The notes under the pieces are model-generated. The model worked only from the letters and a program-made list of their open reading frames with translations. It searched no databases and was not told the DNA's origin. A stretch of 64,000 bases of DNA from NCBI GenBank assembly GCA_040772545.1, contig JAXGXY010000001.1, forward strand, positions 124,001 to 188,000. Direction: 5' to 3'. The DNA is from UBA1431 sp002329665 (GTDB lineage Bacteria; Bacillota; Clostridia; Christensenellales; UBA1431). The position numbers were made by a program, and so were the translations under genes. Shown one piece after another: positions 1 through 10,289 of this stretch. The stretch's first letter is position 1. Each line of letters begins with the position of its first letter.

Positions 1-826
1 TATACAGGTTATTGTGTCTTTGTATAGCGATTACCGACGAAAAACTGTCTTTTAACGTTTTGTTATAGTCGATGATGTTCATATCCGGATCGATCACGAT
101 ATAGCTATCCGATATTCGGTTCACAATGGTCTGCAGCGCAACGGGCGTGACCTTGAGCAGGTTGAAGCGGGTCATCGCAAAGACGTATAGCGTAATGGTT
201 ATGGAAAAGGCGGTCGGTGTCGAGTAAATCGTGAAGCCGGGTACCCCCAGCGTGTAGCAGATATTCACCGCCAACGGTATGAATGTGCCTGCGGTGACGA
301 GGAAAGCCTGCGGCGAAAGCCGCCCGAGGTTTTTGATCGCGAACCTGATAAGGTAAAAAATGCCGCCCAACAGTCACGCATAGGAATAAAAGGAATGTAC
401 GTAAAAATAGGGTCCGATCTCCACCGGAACGCCGGGAGCGGGCGAGTAACTGACGTAAAACAGGTGGTGGAGGTCGTTTGTGAAAACCATGGTGATCGTT
501 ATCACGGGGATGATGAACAGGAGCAGTTCCTTCCAGGAAAACGGGTGGTCCGCATGCGCATAATGGTAACAGATGAGCAGAAAACTCACGGGTGTGAGGC
601 ATGCGCCAGAGTAAACCAGGCCTTCGAACAACGGGTAAATAGGGTCGCCTGCATTGAAGTATATTACCTCCAGCATTACGGCGACCGACCAGATGATCAG
701 TTCGACCATCGATATTAGGAACAGGTAGTGCAGGACCTTTTTGTTTTTGGATGCAAGGATAAAGAAAAAAAGGAAGAAGATCAGCAACGTCGTTGCGAAC
801 AACAGGATGAATGAACTATCCAGCAA
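1..826 (-). pseudogene. 7TM sensor histidine kinase, N-terminal part, interrupted by an in-frame TGA and cut by the window edge
   Basis: The first 150 codons (826 down to 377) encode repeated hydrophobic helices ending in GPYFYVHSFYSYA, typical of the N-terminal 7TM region of sensor histidine kinases. A TGA lies at 376-374. The same frame then stays open for all 124 remaining codons to base 1: it gives further membrane helices (LLGGIFYLIRFAIKNLG onward) and then a PAS-like start (ISDSYIVIDPDMNIIDYN). This is what the intact family has, so the stop sits inside the gene. The start is TTG at 826, seven bases after AGGAGGG, and only 12 bases behind the NRPS stop, so it was probably co-transcribed with the NRPS. 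A nonsense mutation or a sequence error are the likely explanations. Kinase domains would lie outside the window. Confidence 0.72.
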
Positions 827-838
827 ACCTGATCCCTC

Positions 839-3800
839 CTAATGCGCGAACAGCAGCGAATGAACGAACGATCGAATGTATTCGATTTCCGGGCGGGGCC
901 ATTCGAAACCCGCGAGCGACAGGCACTCTTTCGTCTTTGTGGACGCGGGAACGATAAGGGGCGCGGGCATATCCGAGCCCGCTTCGGCCATGATCCCGGA
1001 CAGGCCTTCGAGATCGCCCTTCCTGCTCAGGTCCTTGAGCAGGGCCCCGAACGCCTCGTTGGAGACGGTATCCACGTTTACTCCTTCGGCACGCATCGCA
1101 CCGACCAGGTCCGAAACCGTCATATCGTGCGGATTGTAAACATGGAATACGCGCATGGTTATACCGTCGAGACGGGAAAGGGCGAGTATGGCCTGGGCGC
1201 ATTTGTCTACGGGGGTCATATCCAGCGTGGCGGCGAGCATCCCCATCGGGACGCACCCCAGCGTAGCGAGCGAACGGATCCTTTGCGCGAACGCGTTGGC
1301 GTGCGGGTTGATCTGGAACTTCGCGTCCTCATACCGGCACGTCAGGTTGCCTACGCGGAAGATCCGCGCATCCAGCCCGCGGTCGATGGCGTCAAGCACC
1401 GCGCCTTCGGCCATGAATTTCGTTTTTATGTATTCATTATCCAAATAATTTTGGCCGATATAATAGCAGTCCTCGGAAAAGGTGCCGTTTTTGCCGGGGT
1501 CGTCCGTATAGCGTGTCCCGGAGACGCTCATGGTCGATACGTGCATCAGGGAGGCTCCCGCCTGTTCGCAGAACGCAACGACGTTTTCCGTCCCCGTTAC
1601 GTTGACCTGGGTAAACAGCTCGGCGCGCCCGATGTGGCTGGTCAGCGCCGCGCAGTGGATCACGGCGGAAACGCTTTTGCCAAGGGCTTCCCACTCTTTT
1701 TTTTGGATGCCCAAGTACCGGGAGGACACGTCGCCCTGCACGAGCCGAATGTTTTTCGTAAGCCGCTCGGAACGTTCGGCGCCGAAATAGAAGGCCAGGG
1801 TCTGTTTCAGACGCTGTGTGCTCTCGATGTGCTTGTTGTCCCGCACAAGACAGTATACGCTGCTGTCGTAAGCTGTAATCAGTTCGTGAAGTATATGGAC
1901 CCCCAGGTACCCCGTTGCGCCGGTGAGCAGGACGCGATCGAGCTTTACGCCGCCAAGAGGCTTGTCCGCGCGGTTGACGGCAACGTTCTTTCTTGCTTCC
2001 GGCCCCTGTTCGCCACCCTGATTTTTGGGCACTTGGTCTATGGCGTTGCAGACGGCGCGCAGCGTTTGCAGGTCGTAGAAATCCTGTGTGCGTATCCTCC
2101 AGTCGTATTGCAGTATGGCGGCCTGGACGCGGATGACGTCCAGCGAGGAACCGCCCAGTGCAAAGAAGTTGTCGTCAGGGCCGATGTTCTTCACGCCCAG
2201 TATCTTCGTCCATATCCGCCGCATTGTCCGTTCTTTTTTGGTAAGCGGGACGCGTTTGCCGGGAACCATGTGCAGCAACGTCGCTGCCGGTTCTAAAAGG
2301 GCATTGCGGTCTATCTTTCCGTTGGGCAACAGTGGCAGGCGCTCTTTAGCGATAAAGTAGGAAGGTATCATATAGTGAGGAAGCTTATGGCCCAGATACT
2401 CCCTGAGCGCCGCATGGTCCACGGGCTGGGAAGACGTATAATAAGCCGCTAAATATTTATCGGTATTTTCGCCGAAATCCTTAACGACAGCCTCACTTAT
2501 CTTCGGGTAGGACTGCAGGGCTGTTTCGATCTCGCCAAGCTCTATGCGCAGGCCGTGAATCTTTACCTGGTTGTCCAGGCGCCCGAGCATTTCGATGTCC
2601 CATTGAGAATTCAGCAGGCACATATCGCCGGTACGGTACATGATCTGTCCGGGGACGAAAGGATCGGGCATGAACTTCTCTTTGGTAAGCGCGATGCGGT
2701 GGATGTAACCGATACCCACGCATGTGCCGCTGATATAGGCTTCGCCGGGCACCCCGGGCGGCACGAAATTTTTGTGCTTGTCGAGGATATACACGCGCGT
2801 GTTCAGCACCGGACGACCGATGGAGATGCGCGTGCTGCGTGTCAGATCCTTAAAGGTTGCATAAACTGTTGCTTCGGAAGGGCCATACCCGTTGATGATG
2901 CGCGCTTTGGTATAACGTTTTAGAGCTCTTAGCAAGGATAGCGGCACGGGTTCTCCGCCGAGAACGACAGTCCGCAAACGGGAAACAACTTCTTTAAAAG
3001 CGTTATCGCCCAGCATAAAAAGCATCCGCGTCGGCGTAGCCTGTATAAAATCCGCCTTTTCTTTGTTTATGACCCCGGCTAGCAGAACGGGTTGACGCAG
3101 TTCTTCGTCGTTGCATAACACTACCGTACAGCCAAAGAGCAAAGGCAGGATCGTGTCGGCGGCGAAAATGTCGAAGGCAACAGTCGTGATAGACAGGCAT
3201 ATATCCTCAGGCTTGTAGCCGATCGCGGTCCTGGTGCTTTCGTAAAGGTTCAGATAAGCGCCCCGCGTTAAAACGACGCCCTTGGGCTGTCCGGTCGAGC
3301 CGGAAGTATAGATCACGTACGCGAGGTCTTCCGCCGAATACTTCAAATCGGGATTGGGAACCTCTTCGTTCCCGGTAATGTTGGACATATGAAGCGTCTT
3401 CCCGCCAAAATCGCCGTATTCCGGTCCGTCGGTGAGCAGGATGGCTGCCTGGCTATCCGATAAAACGAAACGGATTCGCTCTTTCGGGTACTCGGGGTCA
3501 ATGGGCAGATACGCCGCGCCAGCCTTCAAAACGCCCAGTATGCCCGCGACCAGATCGAACGAGCGGCGCAGGCACACGGCCACGATTTCGTTCCTTTGTA
3601 CGCCCAGGCCGATGAGGTGCCGCGCTATTTGGTTGGCACGGTCGTTCAATTGTGCGTATGTCAGAGATGTCCCTTCCATGATGAGCGCAGGTTTTTCAGG
3701 GTGTTGGTATACGCGCTGCTCAAACAGGCCCTGAATGCTTTTCGTGCTATCCAGCTCATATTCTACGAAGTTCATCCAGGTAAGTTCGCGTATTTCCTCG

Positions 3801-6800
3801 GGCGTGAGCACCTGAACCCGCTTTAGTGGAATTTGGGTTTGCTCCGTCAACGTTTGAAGCAGATTCGTAAAATGGCGTGCCATTTGCACTATGCTGTTTT
3901 TCTTGAACAGCGCGGTGTTGTATTCGAATTCGCAGCGCAGGGAGCGCGCGTTGTCGTATACTTCCAGCGTCAGGTCCAGCTTCGCGGTGCCGGGATCGAA
4001 CGGGCAGAGGCTGACCTTGAGGCCCTCCATCTGAGGGAGCGAACCGCTTATAGTCTGCAGGACCAGCATCGTATCGAACAGGGGGTTGCGGCTCAGGGAA
4101 CGCGCGATGCCAAGGTCGCTCACGATCAGATCGAGGGGATAATCCGCATTTTGTAAAGCCAAGAGGCAGTTTTCGCGCACGGTGCTGAGGAATTCCCCGA
4201 AGGTCATGTCGCTCCTCGGGAAACTGCGTATCGGGAGCGTGTTGACGAACATCCCGGGCATGTCTTTGAGTTCGTCGCGCGAGCGTCCGGCCACGGGGAC
4301 GCCTACCACGATGTCTTCCTGCGACGTGTATTTGTAGAGGAACACGTTGTATACCGCGAAGAACAGCATGAAAAGCGTCACGTCCTGCCCCTGGGCAAAG
4401 TTTCGCAGCTTCTCCGAAAGCGTTTCCTGGAGCGTGAAGCGCATGCGCGCGCCCGCAAACGTTTGCAGCGCGCCACGCGGGCGGTCCGTGTGCAGGTTCA
4501 GCAGCGGCACCCCGTCGCCGAGCGCGGCTTTCCAGTATGCGCCCTGCTTTTTGCCCGCCTCCGAAGCCAGGAAGTCGAGGTGCCATATCGTATAATCCTT
4601 GTATTCGATGTCTTTGCCAAGAGGAAGTTTGTTGCTGTAAAGGGCGAAGAGTTCCTTTAGCAGTATATCCATGGAGTGCCCGTCGCAGACGCTGTGGTGG
4701 ATATTGATATAGAGGATATGGCTCTGCTGTCCCCTGCTGAGCAAGGTTGCACGCAACAGCGGCGGCACGGACAGATCGAAGGGCCTGTTCAGGTTTTTGA
4801 GCGCCGAACGCAGGCCCGTGGCCGGGCAGTCGTCGACTTCCAGGCTGAAATCGACATGTTTGCGTATCTGCTGGCAAAGCCTGTTTCCGTGCATCACGAA
4901 CCCTGTGCGAAGGATCCCGTGGCGCCGGATCAGGGCCTGGAAAGCCTTTTCCAGGGCCTCTACGTCCAGCGGGCCGGTGATTTTGAGCGCGAGCGGGATG
5001 TTGTAGACCGTCTGCGACCCGTCCCCGATCGAGAGCACGTACATGCGCATCTGCGCGGGAGAGACAGGGTAATACCGCCGTGCGGGAACGGGCCGGATCG
5101 GCCTGTAGTCCTGCTTGTCGGCGCTGTCGATGCACTCGGCGCATGCCTTGAGCGAAGGCGCGCGGTACATGTCTTCGAGTGAGATGTCGACATGGAAGGT
5201 GTTCTGCACTTCGCCCATCGCGGCGACGATGCTCAGCGAATCGCCCCCAATGTCGAAAAAGCTGTCGTTGCGCCCTATGGGGTGGACTTTGAGGATCCTG
5301 CTCCAGATGGAGGCAAGGGCTTTTTCGGTTTCGGTGGCGGGCGGATCGAAGTCGTCGACGACGGTGGTGATCGCATGTTTGAGCGGGTCGGGCAGGCGCT
5401 TTTTATCGAGCTTCCCGCTGAAATTGAGCGGGAGTTCGTCGAGAACGACGAAATAGGACGGGATCATATAGCCGGGCAGGTCGCGCGAGAGCACCGTGAT
5501 GAGTTGCGAACGGGTGGGGAGGTCGCTGCCGCAGATGTATGCGCAAAGGTATTTTCGGCCGTTTTCGTCCGCTCTCCGGTCGACCACCGCGCAGGAACGG
5601 ACGCCTTGGACCTGGGACAGGCGGTTTTCGATCTCGCCCAGCTCGATCCTGTAGCCCCTGATCTTCACCTGCTGGTCTACGCGGCCCAGGAATTCGATGT
5701 CGCCCAGCGGGTACCAGCGCGCCAGGTCCCCCGTGCGGTACATTTTCTCGCCCGGGGCGAACGGGTTGTCCACGAAAGCGGCGGCGGTTAGTTCGGGCCG
5801 ATTGACATAGCCGCGCGCGAGGCCGCGGCCGCTGATGTAAAGTTCCCCGTAAACGCCGATGGGCACGGGATTCTTGTGCGCGTCGAGTATGTATATCTTC
5901 GTGTTGGGCATCGGCTTGCCAATATTGACGCTCCTGCTGTCCGTGAGGTCTTTGCAGGTTGCGGCGATGGTGATTTCCGTCGGCCCGTAAAAATTCAGGA
6001 TACGGGCGCCCGTGCAGGCTTTGATCTTGCGAAGGAGCGCATCGGAAAGCACGTCGCCGCCCAGCATGATCTCGCGGACGTGGGGCAGGCACTTCCGGGC
6101 GAGTTCGTCGCTCAGAAGAAGCTGCATGCGCGACGGCGTGAACATGAGCTTGTTCACTTTGTTTTTCTCCAGGAGCCGGGCCAGCTTGCGCGGGATCGAC
6201 GTTTCGTGTTCCGCCGCCAGCACCAGCGTCGCGCCGCTGACCAGCGTCGGGAGCGACTCCATGATGAACAGGTCGAACGAGATGGAAGCGGCGCAGAGCA
6301 CGCGGTTCCCGGGGGAGAAATCCATGATGGAACAGAGCGAATACAGGAAATGGACGATCGAACGGTGCTCGATTGCAACGCCCTTGGGCATCCCTGTAGA
6401 CCCTGAAGTATAGATGACATAGGCCAGATCTTCCGGTTTGATGCGCACCTTGGGCGAAGTCCCTTTCAGTCCCCGGATCGTATCGGTCGTGAGGATCTCG
6501 ATACTGAGGTCCTGGCGGAAGCGGTCAAGGAGCCTTTCGGAGAGCAGCAGCGCACGCGCGCCGCAGTCTTCGAGCATATAGGAGACCCTCTCTGCAGGCA
6601 GTTCGGGGTTGATGGGCAGGAACGCGCAGCCCGCCTTAAGCACGCCGAGTATGCATACGGGAAGGTCGAGCGAACGGTCGACCATCACACCCACGATGCT
6701 GTCCGGGCCCAGGCCCGTCGCCCGCAGCCTCCTTGCGAGCGCCCCGGCCCTTGCGTCGAGCTTGGCGTAGGTGAGGGAGCTTTCGCCGGCGATAACGGCG

Positions 6801-8227
6801 ACGGCACCGGGAGAGCGCATCACCTGCGCCTTCCAGAGATCGGCCAGGGATTTGCCTTCTGGAAACTCGGTTTTGGTATCGTTGAACCGGTTCAAAATGC
6901 GGTCGGCTTCCTCGGCCGTGAGCATATTGAGCCGGGCAAGGTTCTTTTTGGGGTATGCGAGCACGTCGTTGATGATGCAGAACATGTGCTCGTGGATGTA
7001 TTCGATCTCCTTGAGGGAAAACAGGGGAACGTGATGGTCGTAGTCCATGATGAACCTGCCTTCGCCCTCGTGGTCGTCCACGTGAATGCTCAGCGACGTG
7101 ACCTGATGACCGGAAAAATGCCACCGACCCTCTTCGGTGAAAGCCCTTGTCTTCTTGTCGAACATCGCATTCTGGTAGGACAGGGTAATGTCGTATAGCG
7201 ATTCGAGGCCTTTGTGCGTTTTGCGGAGGTCCTGCAAGAGCAGGTTGTACGGATACTTTTGGTGCTTGAGCACGGACATCCAGGCGTTCGAGACCGTCTG
7301 CATAAATCTGTCAAAAGGCAGGTTTTCGTCGATCTCGATGCGCACGGGGACGGTGCTCACATACATGCCGATCGACGTTTTCGAATCCTGCGTGGTGCGG
7401 TTGACCACCGGAGCGCCCACGACGATGTCGCGTTTGCCGGTCACCCGGAAGATATAGGCGCTCAGCGCGCTCATGAAGAAGGTGAAGATGGATTTGTTCG
7501 TCTGCCGGCAATACGCCCTGATCTGTTGGGACAGTTTCGGCTGCAGCATGAACGCCTTACGCCGCGCCCGCGTCCCATAGTAGGTTTCTTTTTTCTCTTT
7601 TAACACGGTGGGCTCGGGCGGGGATTCGAAACGCCGGTTCCAGAACTGCCTGTCCATGACAAAACGCTTTGATTCCAGATACTTCCGTTCGTTGTGGATG
7701 TAATCGATATACGATCCCGGCGGGTCCTGGTTGAGGGGTTCGCCCGAGAGCAGCGCACGGTAATTGTCGATCACTATGCCGGAAGCCAGGACCAGGGAAA
7801 ACCCGTCGGACATGATATGGTGCACCTTCGCATAAAGCGCGCCTTTGCCGCCGGGCAACTTGATGATCGCGAAATAATACAGGCAGGAATCGAGCATGGT
7901 CATCGGCGCCGCCGTCTGGGCCTGGTCCCACTCGAAAAGCTGGCGGAGGCCGGAGGAGCTGAAATCGATGACGTCGATCCTTTGGTCCGTAAACGGGGCT
8001 ATGTATTGGAAGGGGACGCCGTTGACCTCCGTTATGCGCAGGCGGATCGTGTCGTTCTTTTCGATGAACGCCAGCACGGCTTTTTCTATGTACTCAAGGT
8101 TGAGCTTTCCCTTGATCTTTAGGGTGCCCGCGATATTCCACATGCTGGTGCCCGGATGAAGTTTTTCGCTGTACCAGATACGGCGCTGCGGGTGTGAAAG
8201 CGGGTAAAGGGTTTTTTCTTCCTTCAT
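839..8227 (-). CDS. Non-ribosomal peptide synthetase, C-A-T-C-A-T-reductase
   Basis: A dimodular NRPS of about 2460 residues. In order: condensation domain (~8-435, HHIMSDG at 136-142), adenylation (~460-960, YTSGSTG at 606-612, YGPTE at ~747), thiolation (GGDSL, Ser997), condensation (~1050-1475, HHSVCDG at 1177-1183), adenylation (~1500-1975, YTSGSTG at 1640-1646), thiolation (GGSSL, Ser2028) and a terminal thioester reductase (GATGYLG at 2103-2109, YIKTK at 2266-2270). The reductase should release the chain as an aldehyde using NAD(P)H. The leading C domain suggests the first amino acid is N-acylated, so the expected product is an N-acyl dipeptide aldehyde or a cyclised derivative (inference). 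I start at ATG 8227 because AAGGTGG lies five bases upstream; an in-frame ATG at 8272 overlaps the PPTase gene and lacks a clear site. The PPTase gene immediately upstream should prime both carrier domains. Confidence 0.95.
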   Translation of the reverse strand: MKEEKTLYPLSHPQRRIWYSEKLHPGTSMWNIAGTLKIKGKLNLEYIEKAVLAFIEKNDTIRLRITEVNGVPFQYIAPFTDQRIDVIDFSSSGLRQLFEWDQAQTAAPMTMLDSCLYYFAIIKLPGGKGALYAKVHHIMSDGFSLVLASGIVIDNYRALLSGEPLNQDPPGSYIDYIHNERKYLESKRFVMDRQFWNRRFESPPEPTVLKEKKETYYGTRARRKAFMLQPKLSQQIRAYCRQTNKSIFTFFMSALSAYIFRVTGKRDIVVGAPVVNRTTQDSKTSIGMYVSTVPVRIEIDENLPFDRFMQTVSNAWMSVLKHQKYPYNLLLQDLRKTHKGLESLYDITLSYQNAMFDKKTRAFTEEGRWHFSGHQVTSLSIHVDDHEGEGRFIMDYDHHVPLFSLKEIEYIHEHMFCIINDVLAYPKKNLARLNMLTAEEADRILNRFNDTKTEFPEGKSLADLWKAQVMRSPGAVAVIAGESSLTYAKLDARAGALARRLRATGLGPDSIVGVMVDRSLDLPVCILGVLKAGCAFLPINPELPAERVSYMLEDCGARALLLSERLLDRFRQDLSIEILTTDTIRGLKGTSPKVRIKPEDLAYVIYTSGSTGMPKGVAIEHRSIVHFLYSLCSIMDFSPGNRVLCAASISFDLFIMESLPTLVSGATLVLAAEHETSIPRKLARLLEKNKVNKLMFTPSRMQLLLSDELARKCLPHVREIMLGGDVLSDALLRKIKACTGARILNFYGPTEITIAATCKDLTDSRSVNIGKPMPNTKIYILDAHKNPVPIGVYGELYISGRGLARGYVNRPELTAAAFVDNPFAPGEKMYRTGDLARWYPLGDIEFLGRVDQQVKIRGYRIELGEIENRLSQVQGVRSCAVVDRRADENGRKYLCAYICGSDLPTRSQLITVLSRDLPGYMIPSYFVVLDELPLNFSGKLDKKRLPDPLKHAITTVVDDFDPPATETEKALASIWSRILKVHPIGRNDSFFDIGGDSLSIVAAMGEVQNTFHVDISLEDMYRAPSLKACAECIDSADKQDYRPIRPVPARRYYPVSPAQMRMYVLSIGDGSQTVYNIPLALKITGPLDVEALEKAFQALIRRHGILRTGFVMHGNRLCQQIRKHVDFSLEVDDCPATGLRSALKNLNRPFDLSVPPLLRATLLSRGQQSHILYINIHHSVCDGHSMDILLKELFALYSNKLPLGKDIEYKDYTIWHLDFLASEAGKKQGAYWKAALGDGVPLLNLHTDRPRGALQTFAGARMRFTLQETLSEKLRNFAQGQDVTLFMLFFAVYNVFLYKYTSQEDIVVGVPVAGRSRDELKDMPGMFVNTLPIRSFPRSDMTFGEFLSTVRENCLLALQNADYPLDLIVSDLGIARSLSRNPLFDTMLVLQTISGSLPQMEGLKVSLCPFDPGTAKLDLTLEVYDNARSLRCEFEYNTALFKKNSIVQMARHFTNLLQTLTEQTQIPLKRVQVLTPEEIRELTWMNFVEYELDSTKSIQGLFEQRVYQHPEKPALIMEGTSLTYAQLNDRANQIARHLIGLGVQRNEIVAVCLRRSFDLVAGILGVLKAGAAYLPIDPEYPKERIRFVLSDSQAAILLTDGPEYGDFGGKTLHMSNITGNEEVPNPDLKYSAEDLAYVIYTSGSTGQPKGVVLTRGAYLNLYESTRTAIGYKPEDICLSITTVAFDIFAADTILPLLFGCTVVLCNDEELRQPVLLAGVINKEKADFIQATPTRMLFMLGDNAFKEVVSRLRTVVLGGEPVPLSLLRALKRYTKARIINGYGPSEATVYATFKDLTRSTRISIGRPVLNTRVYILDKHKNFVPPGVPGEAYISGTCVGIGYIHRIALTKEKFMPDPFVPGQIMYRTGDMCLLNSQWDIEMLGRLDNQVKIHGLRIELGEIETALQSYPKISEAVVKDFGENTDKYLAAYYTSSQPVDHAALREYLGHKLPHYMIPSYFIAKERLPLLPNGKIDRNALLEPAATLLHMVPGKRVPLTKKERTMRRIWTKILGVKNIGPDDNFFALGGSSLDVIRVQAAILQYDWRIRTQDFYDLQTLRAVCNAIDQVPKNQGGEQGPEARKNVAVNRADKPLGGVKLDRVLLTGATGYLGVHILHELITAYDSSVYCLVRDNKHIESTQRLKQTLAFYFGAERSERLTKNIRLVQGDVSSRYLGIQKKEWEALGKSVSAVIHCAALTSHIGRAELFTQVNVTGTENVVAFCEQAGASLMHVSTMSVSGTRYTDDPGKNGTFSEDCYYIGQNYLDNEYIKTKFMAEGAVLDAIDRGLDARIFRVGNLTCRYEDAKFQINPHANAFAQRIRSLATLGCVPMGMLAATLDMTPVDKCAQAILALSRLDGITMRVFHVYNPHDMTVSDLVGAMRAEGVNVDTVSNEAFGALLKDLSRKGDLEGLSGIMAEAGSDMPAPLIVPASTKTKECLSLAGFEWPRPEIEYIRSFVHSLLFAH

Positions 8228-8261
8228 GCAAACCACCTTGCATACGTTTTTTGATACGGGA

Positions 8262-8927
8262 TCAAAAATCATCCAGTTCGTCCAGGGTCGGCATTATTAC
8301 TGCTGCGGGAGGCGCGCCGAAAGAGAGGCAGGCGGCGGCCTGGTAGCCGTCCCAAAGGGAGTAGAGCCCGAATGTGTACCCCGGCACATTGAAAACGACG
8401 GCATCGCCTTCAAGCGTGAAGGACAGGGACCGAAGCTCGCAGGCTATGCCCTGGCCGGTCTGCTTAAGATAACTCTCCTTGAGCGTCCAGATCCTGAAAA
8501 AGAACCCATCTTTGTCGGTGCTGCCTTTAAAAGCCGCCAGTTCGCATTCTGACATGACCCGCCTGGCCAGCGCTGGCTCGACCCGGCGTACGCGCTCTAC
8601 GTCCGCTCCGACAGGCGCGCCGTGGACAGCGCAAAACGCGGCCGAGCCCGAATGGCTCAGGCTGAAGTGCGGGGCGCCGGGGCCCGTGAAATACGGTTTA
8701 CCCGCCGGGGTGCGGGCCAGCTTCAAGGATTGCGCGTCCACGCCGCAGGCGTCCCTTATTGCGTACAGGAGCAAACGTCTCGTGCACAAACGGGTCGCCG
8801 CGTCCTGGGGGTTGCGTTGATCGAGGATGCGCGCGCGCGTTTCCCCGTCGAGCCGGCGGAGCCAGCGCGAAGCGGGGAGTTCCCGCAGCGAAGGCGGCGC
8901 CTGGACGGCGTAGAGTTGCGCCGTCAT
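8262..8927 (-). CDS. Sfp-type 4'-phosphopantetheinyl transferase
   Basis: 221 residues, the usual size of Sfp-class enzymes. It shows HFSLSHSG, then the Mg-binding GADVERVR and the WTLKESYLK motif, all hallmarks of the family that moves phosphopantetheine from CoA to the serine of carrier domains. It ends 34 bases before the NRPS start on the same strand, so its natural substrates are very probably the two thiolation domains of that NRPS. The start has only a weak ribosome site. A role for fatty-acid ACP is possible but less likely given the location. Confidence 0.9.
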   Translation of the reverse strand: MTAQLYAVQAPPSLRELPASRWLRRLDGETRARILDQRNPQDAATRLCTRRLLLYAIRDACGVDAQSLKLARTPAGKPYFTGPGAPHFSLSHSGSAAFCAVHGAPVGADVERVRRVEPALARRVMSECELAAFKGSTDKDGFFFRIWTLKESYLKQTGQGIACELRSLSFTLEGDAVVFNVPGYTFGLYSLWDGYQAAACLSFGAPPAAVIMPTLDELDDF

Positions 8928-9327
8928 ATTGCTGATTCACTGCCCCGAATCGCAAACCGGCATTTTTCCTCCGAAATGCCCCGGGCGGATTCCGGCCGGA
9001 AAACGAAAACCTTTCCGGCCAGGCCCGGTAAACCGGTGCAAAACCCGTTGCGGTCTGGCTGATGCGCGGCATCGATTTTTGTAAAACATACGATTGTTTT
9101 ATAATAAAGCATGTTATATTACCTTTCGGACGTTTGAAATTCCTGTAACGGTTGATATTCTCTGCATGGTCATGTGTTAAAGCGCGGCAGTATGGGATTC
9201 GTTTGGTATGACGCACACAGGATCGATTTGTTTGCGGCATGATACATACATAACCCGCACACTAATATAATACTGTTTTTAGAAATAATTGCAATATTAT
9301 GCCGCAAAACGACAGAGACGATCCCGG
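8928..9327. other. 400-base intergenic region upstream of the PPTase-NRPS cluster
   Basis: No convincing gene. The stretch is AT-rich between about 9075 and 9300, unlike the flanking coding DNA, and must hold the promoter of the PPTase-NRPS operon (minus strand). I see several TA-rich -10-like boxes around 9085-9120 but no clean -35/-10 pair. A 62-codon open frame at 8924-9112 touches the PPTase start but has no recognisable sequence. Confidence 0.5.
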
Positions 9328-10011
9328 CTAGTCGGCGGCGTTTTCGCAGCCACATCGGCATCCTAACAGGAATTCAGAGAGTTCCTTGGGCGTGCTTGCG
9401 ATATAGTCCGGGCCGACGGCCTCGAGGAATTCGCGCGTGCGGTATCCCCAGTCCACGGCGATCGTGACCATTTGGGCGTTCCTGCCGGTATAAATGTCGC
9501 CGTCCGAATCGCCGATGAACGCGCATTCATGCGGCGCAGCCCCCGACAGGCGCGCGCAGGCAAGGGCGTCAGTGGGGTCGGGCTTTTCCTTCGAACCCTC
9601 GCGCTCCCCAAATATTGCGAGGAAGGTTATTTCGGGGAAGAAGGCTTTGGCCAAAAGCTTTGCCTGGTGATCGGCCTTGTTGGTTACGATACAGAGCGCG
9701 ATATCGTTGTTGGTGAGCGTCTTCAACAGTTCCGGGACGCCTTCGAAGGGCCGGGTGCAGGCCGTCAGGTGCTCGTCATAGTGTTTGAGCGCGAGCCTGA
9801 GCATCGCGTCCACGGTCTGCCTGGTACGGGCGTGCTCGGGCATCGCAAGGGTCATCAGGTTACTCACACCGTTGCCGATGAAAGCCTTGTAGTTATCTAT
9901 TGGATGCACGGGAAACCCGAGGACGGACAGGGCATAGTTTCCGGCGTTTGCGATGTCCTCAAACGTATCTGTGAGTGTTCCGTCCATGTCAAAGATGCAT
10001 GTTTTAATCAC
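9328..10011 (-). CDS. HAD-superfamily phosphatase, phosphoglycolate phosphatase-like
   Basis: 227 residues. HAD motif I is DMDGT near the N-terminus, motif II is the VTN segment, then a Lys-containing region before DP, and motif IV is FIGDSDGD; an alpha-helical cap sits between motifs I and II. This is the Gph/PGP subfamily, which hydrolyses small phosphate monoesters; the exact substrate cannot be told. I choose GTG at 10011 because AGGAGGG ends six bases before it; the frame is open further upstream but those residues do not fit the family. The C-terminus is cysteine-rich (CRCGCENAAD), a small oddity. Confidence 0.85.
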   Translation of the reverse strand: MIKTCIFDMDGTLTDTFEDIANAGNYALSVLGFPVHPIDNYKAFIGNGVSNLMTLAMPEHARTRQTVDAMLRLALKHYDEHLTACTRPFEGVPELLKTLTNNDIALCIVTNKADHQAKLLAKAFFPEITFLAIFGEREGSKEKPDPTDALACARLSGAAPHECAFIGDSDGDIYTGRNAQMVTIAVDWGYRTREFLEAVGPDYIASTPKELSEFLLGCRCGCENAAD

Positions 10012-10289
10012 TGTTGTCCCTCCTGGCGGTGTCCTTTTCATATAGATTACCACGGAAACAGCCGCCAATAAAGCAAAAGATCGGCAGTTCTCCCTGTCAA
10101 CTACCTGTTGGATGAACTGCCCGATCATGGTATTCTTAGTTATAAGTACTATTCACGCCCGAACCAGACGACACCTTTTCCCCGTGAGGCACGGGCGCCG
10201 TCCCGTTTCGATAAAACTGCAAGAGAAGCCGCAAAGCCGGATTATTATGAGGAGCTCCCCGACGCCGTCCAAATAGTTAAGGGTTGAAT

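Noticed and set aside
374..376. TGA read as tryptophan or selenocysteine in the sensor kinase
   Set aside because: TGA ends many genes here (nadE, metY, the PPTase and others) and tryptophan is TGG throughout. No selenocysteine would be expected at this membrane position.
8924..9112. 62-codon frame overlapping the PPTase start
   Set aside because: No ribosome site, no family sequence, and it runs through promoter-like AT-rich DNA.
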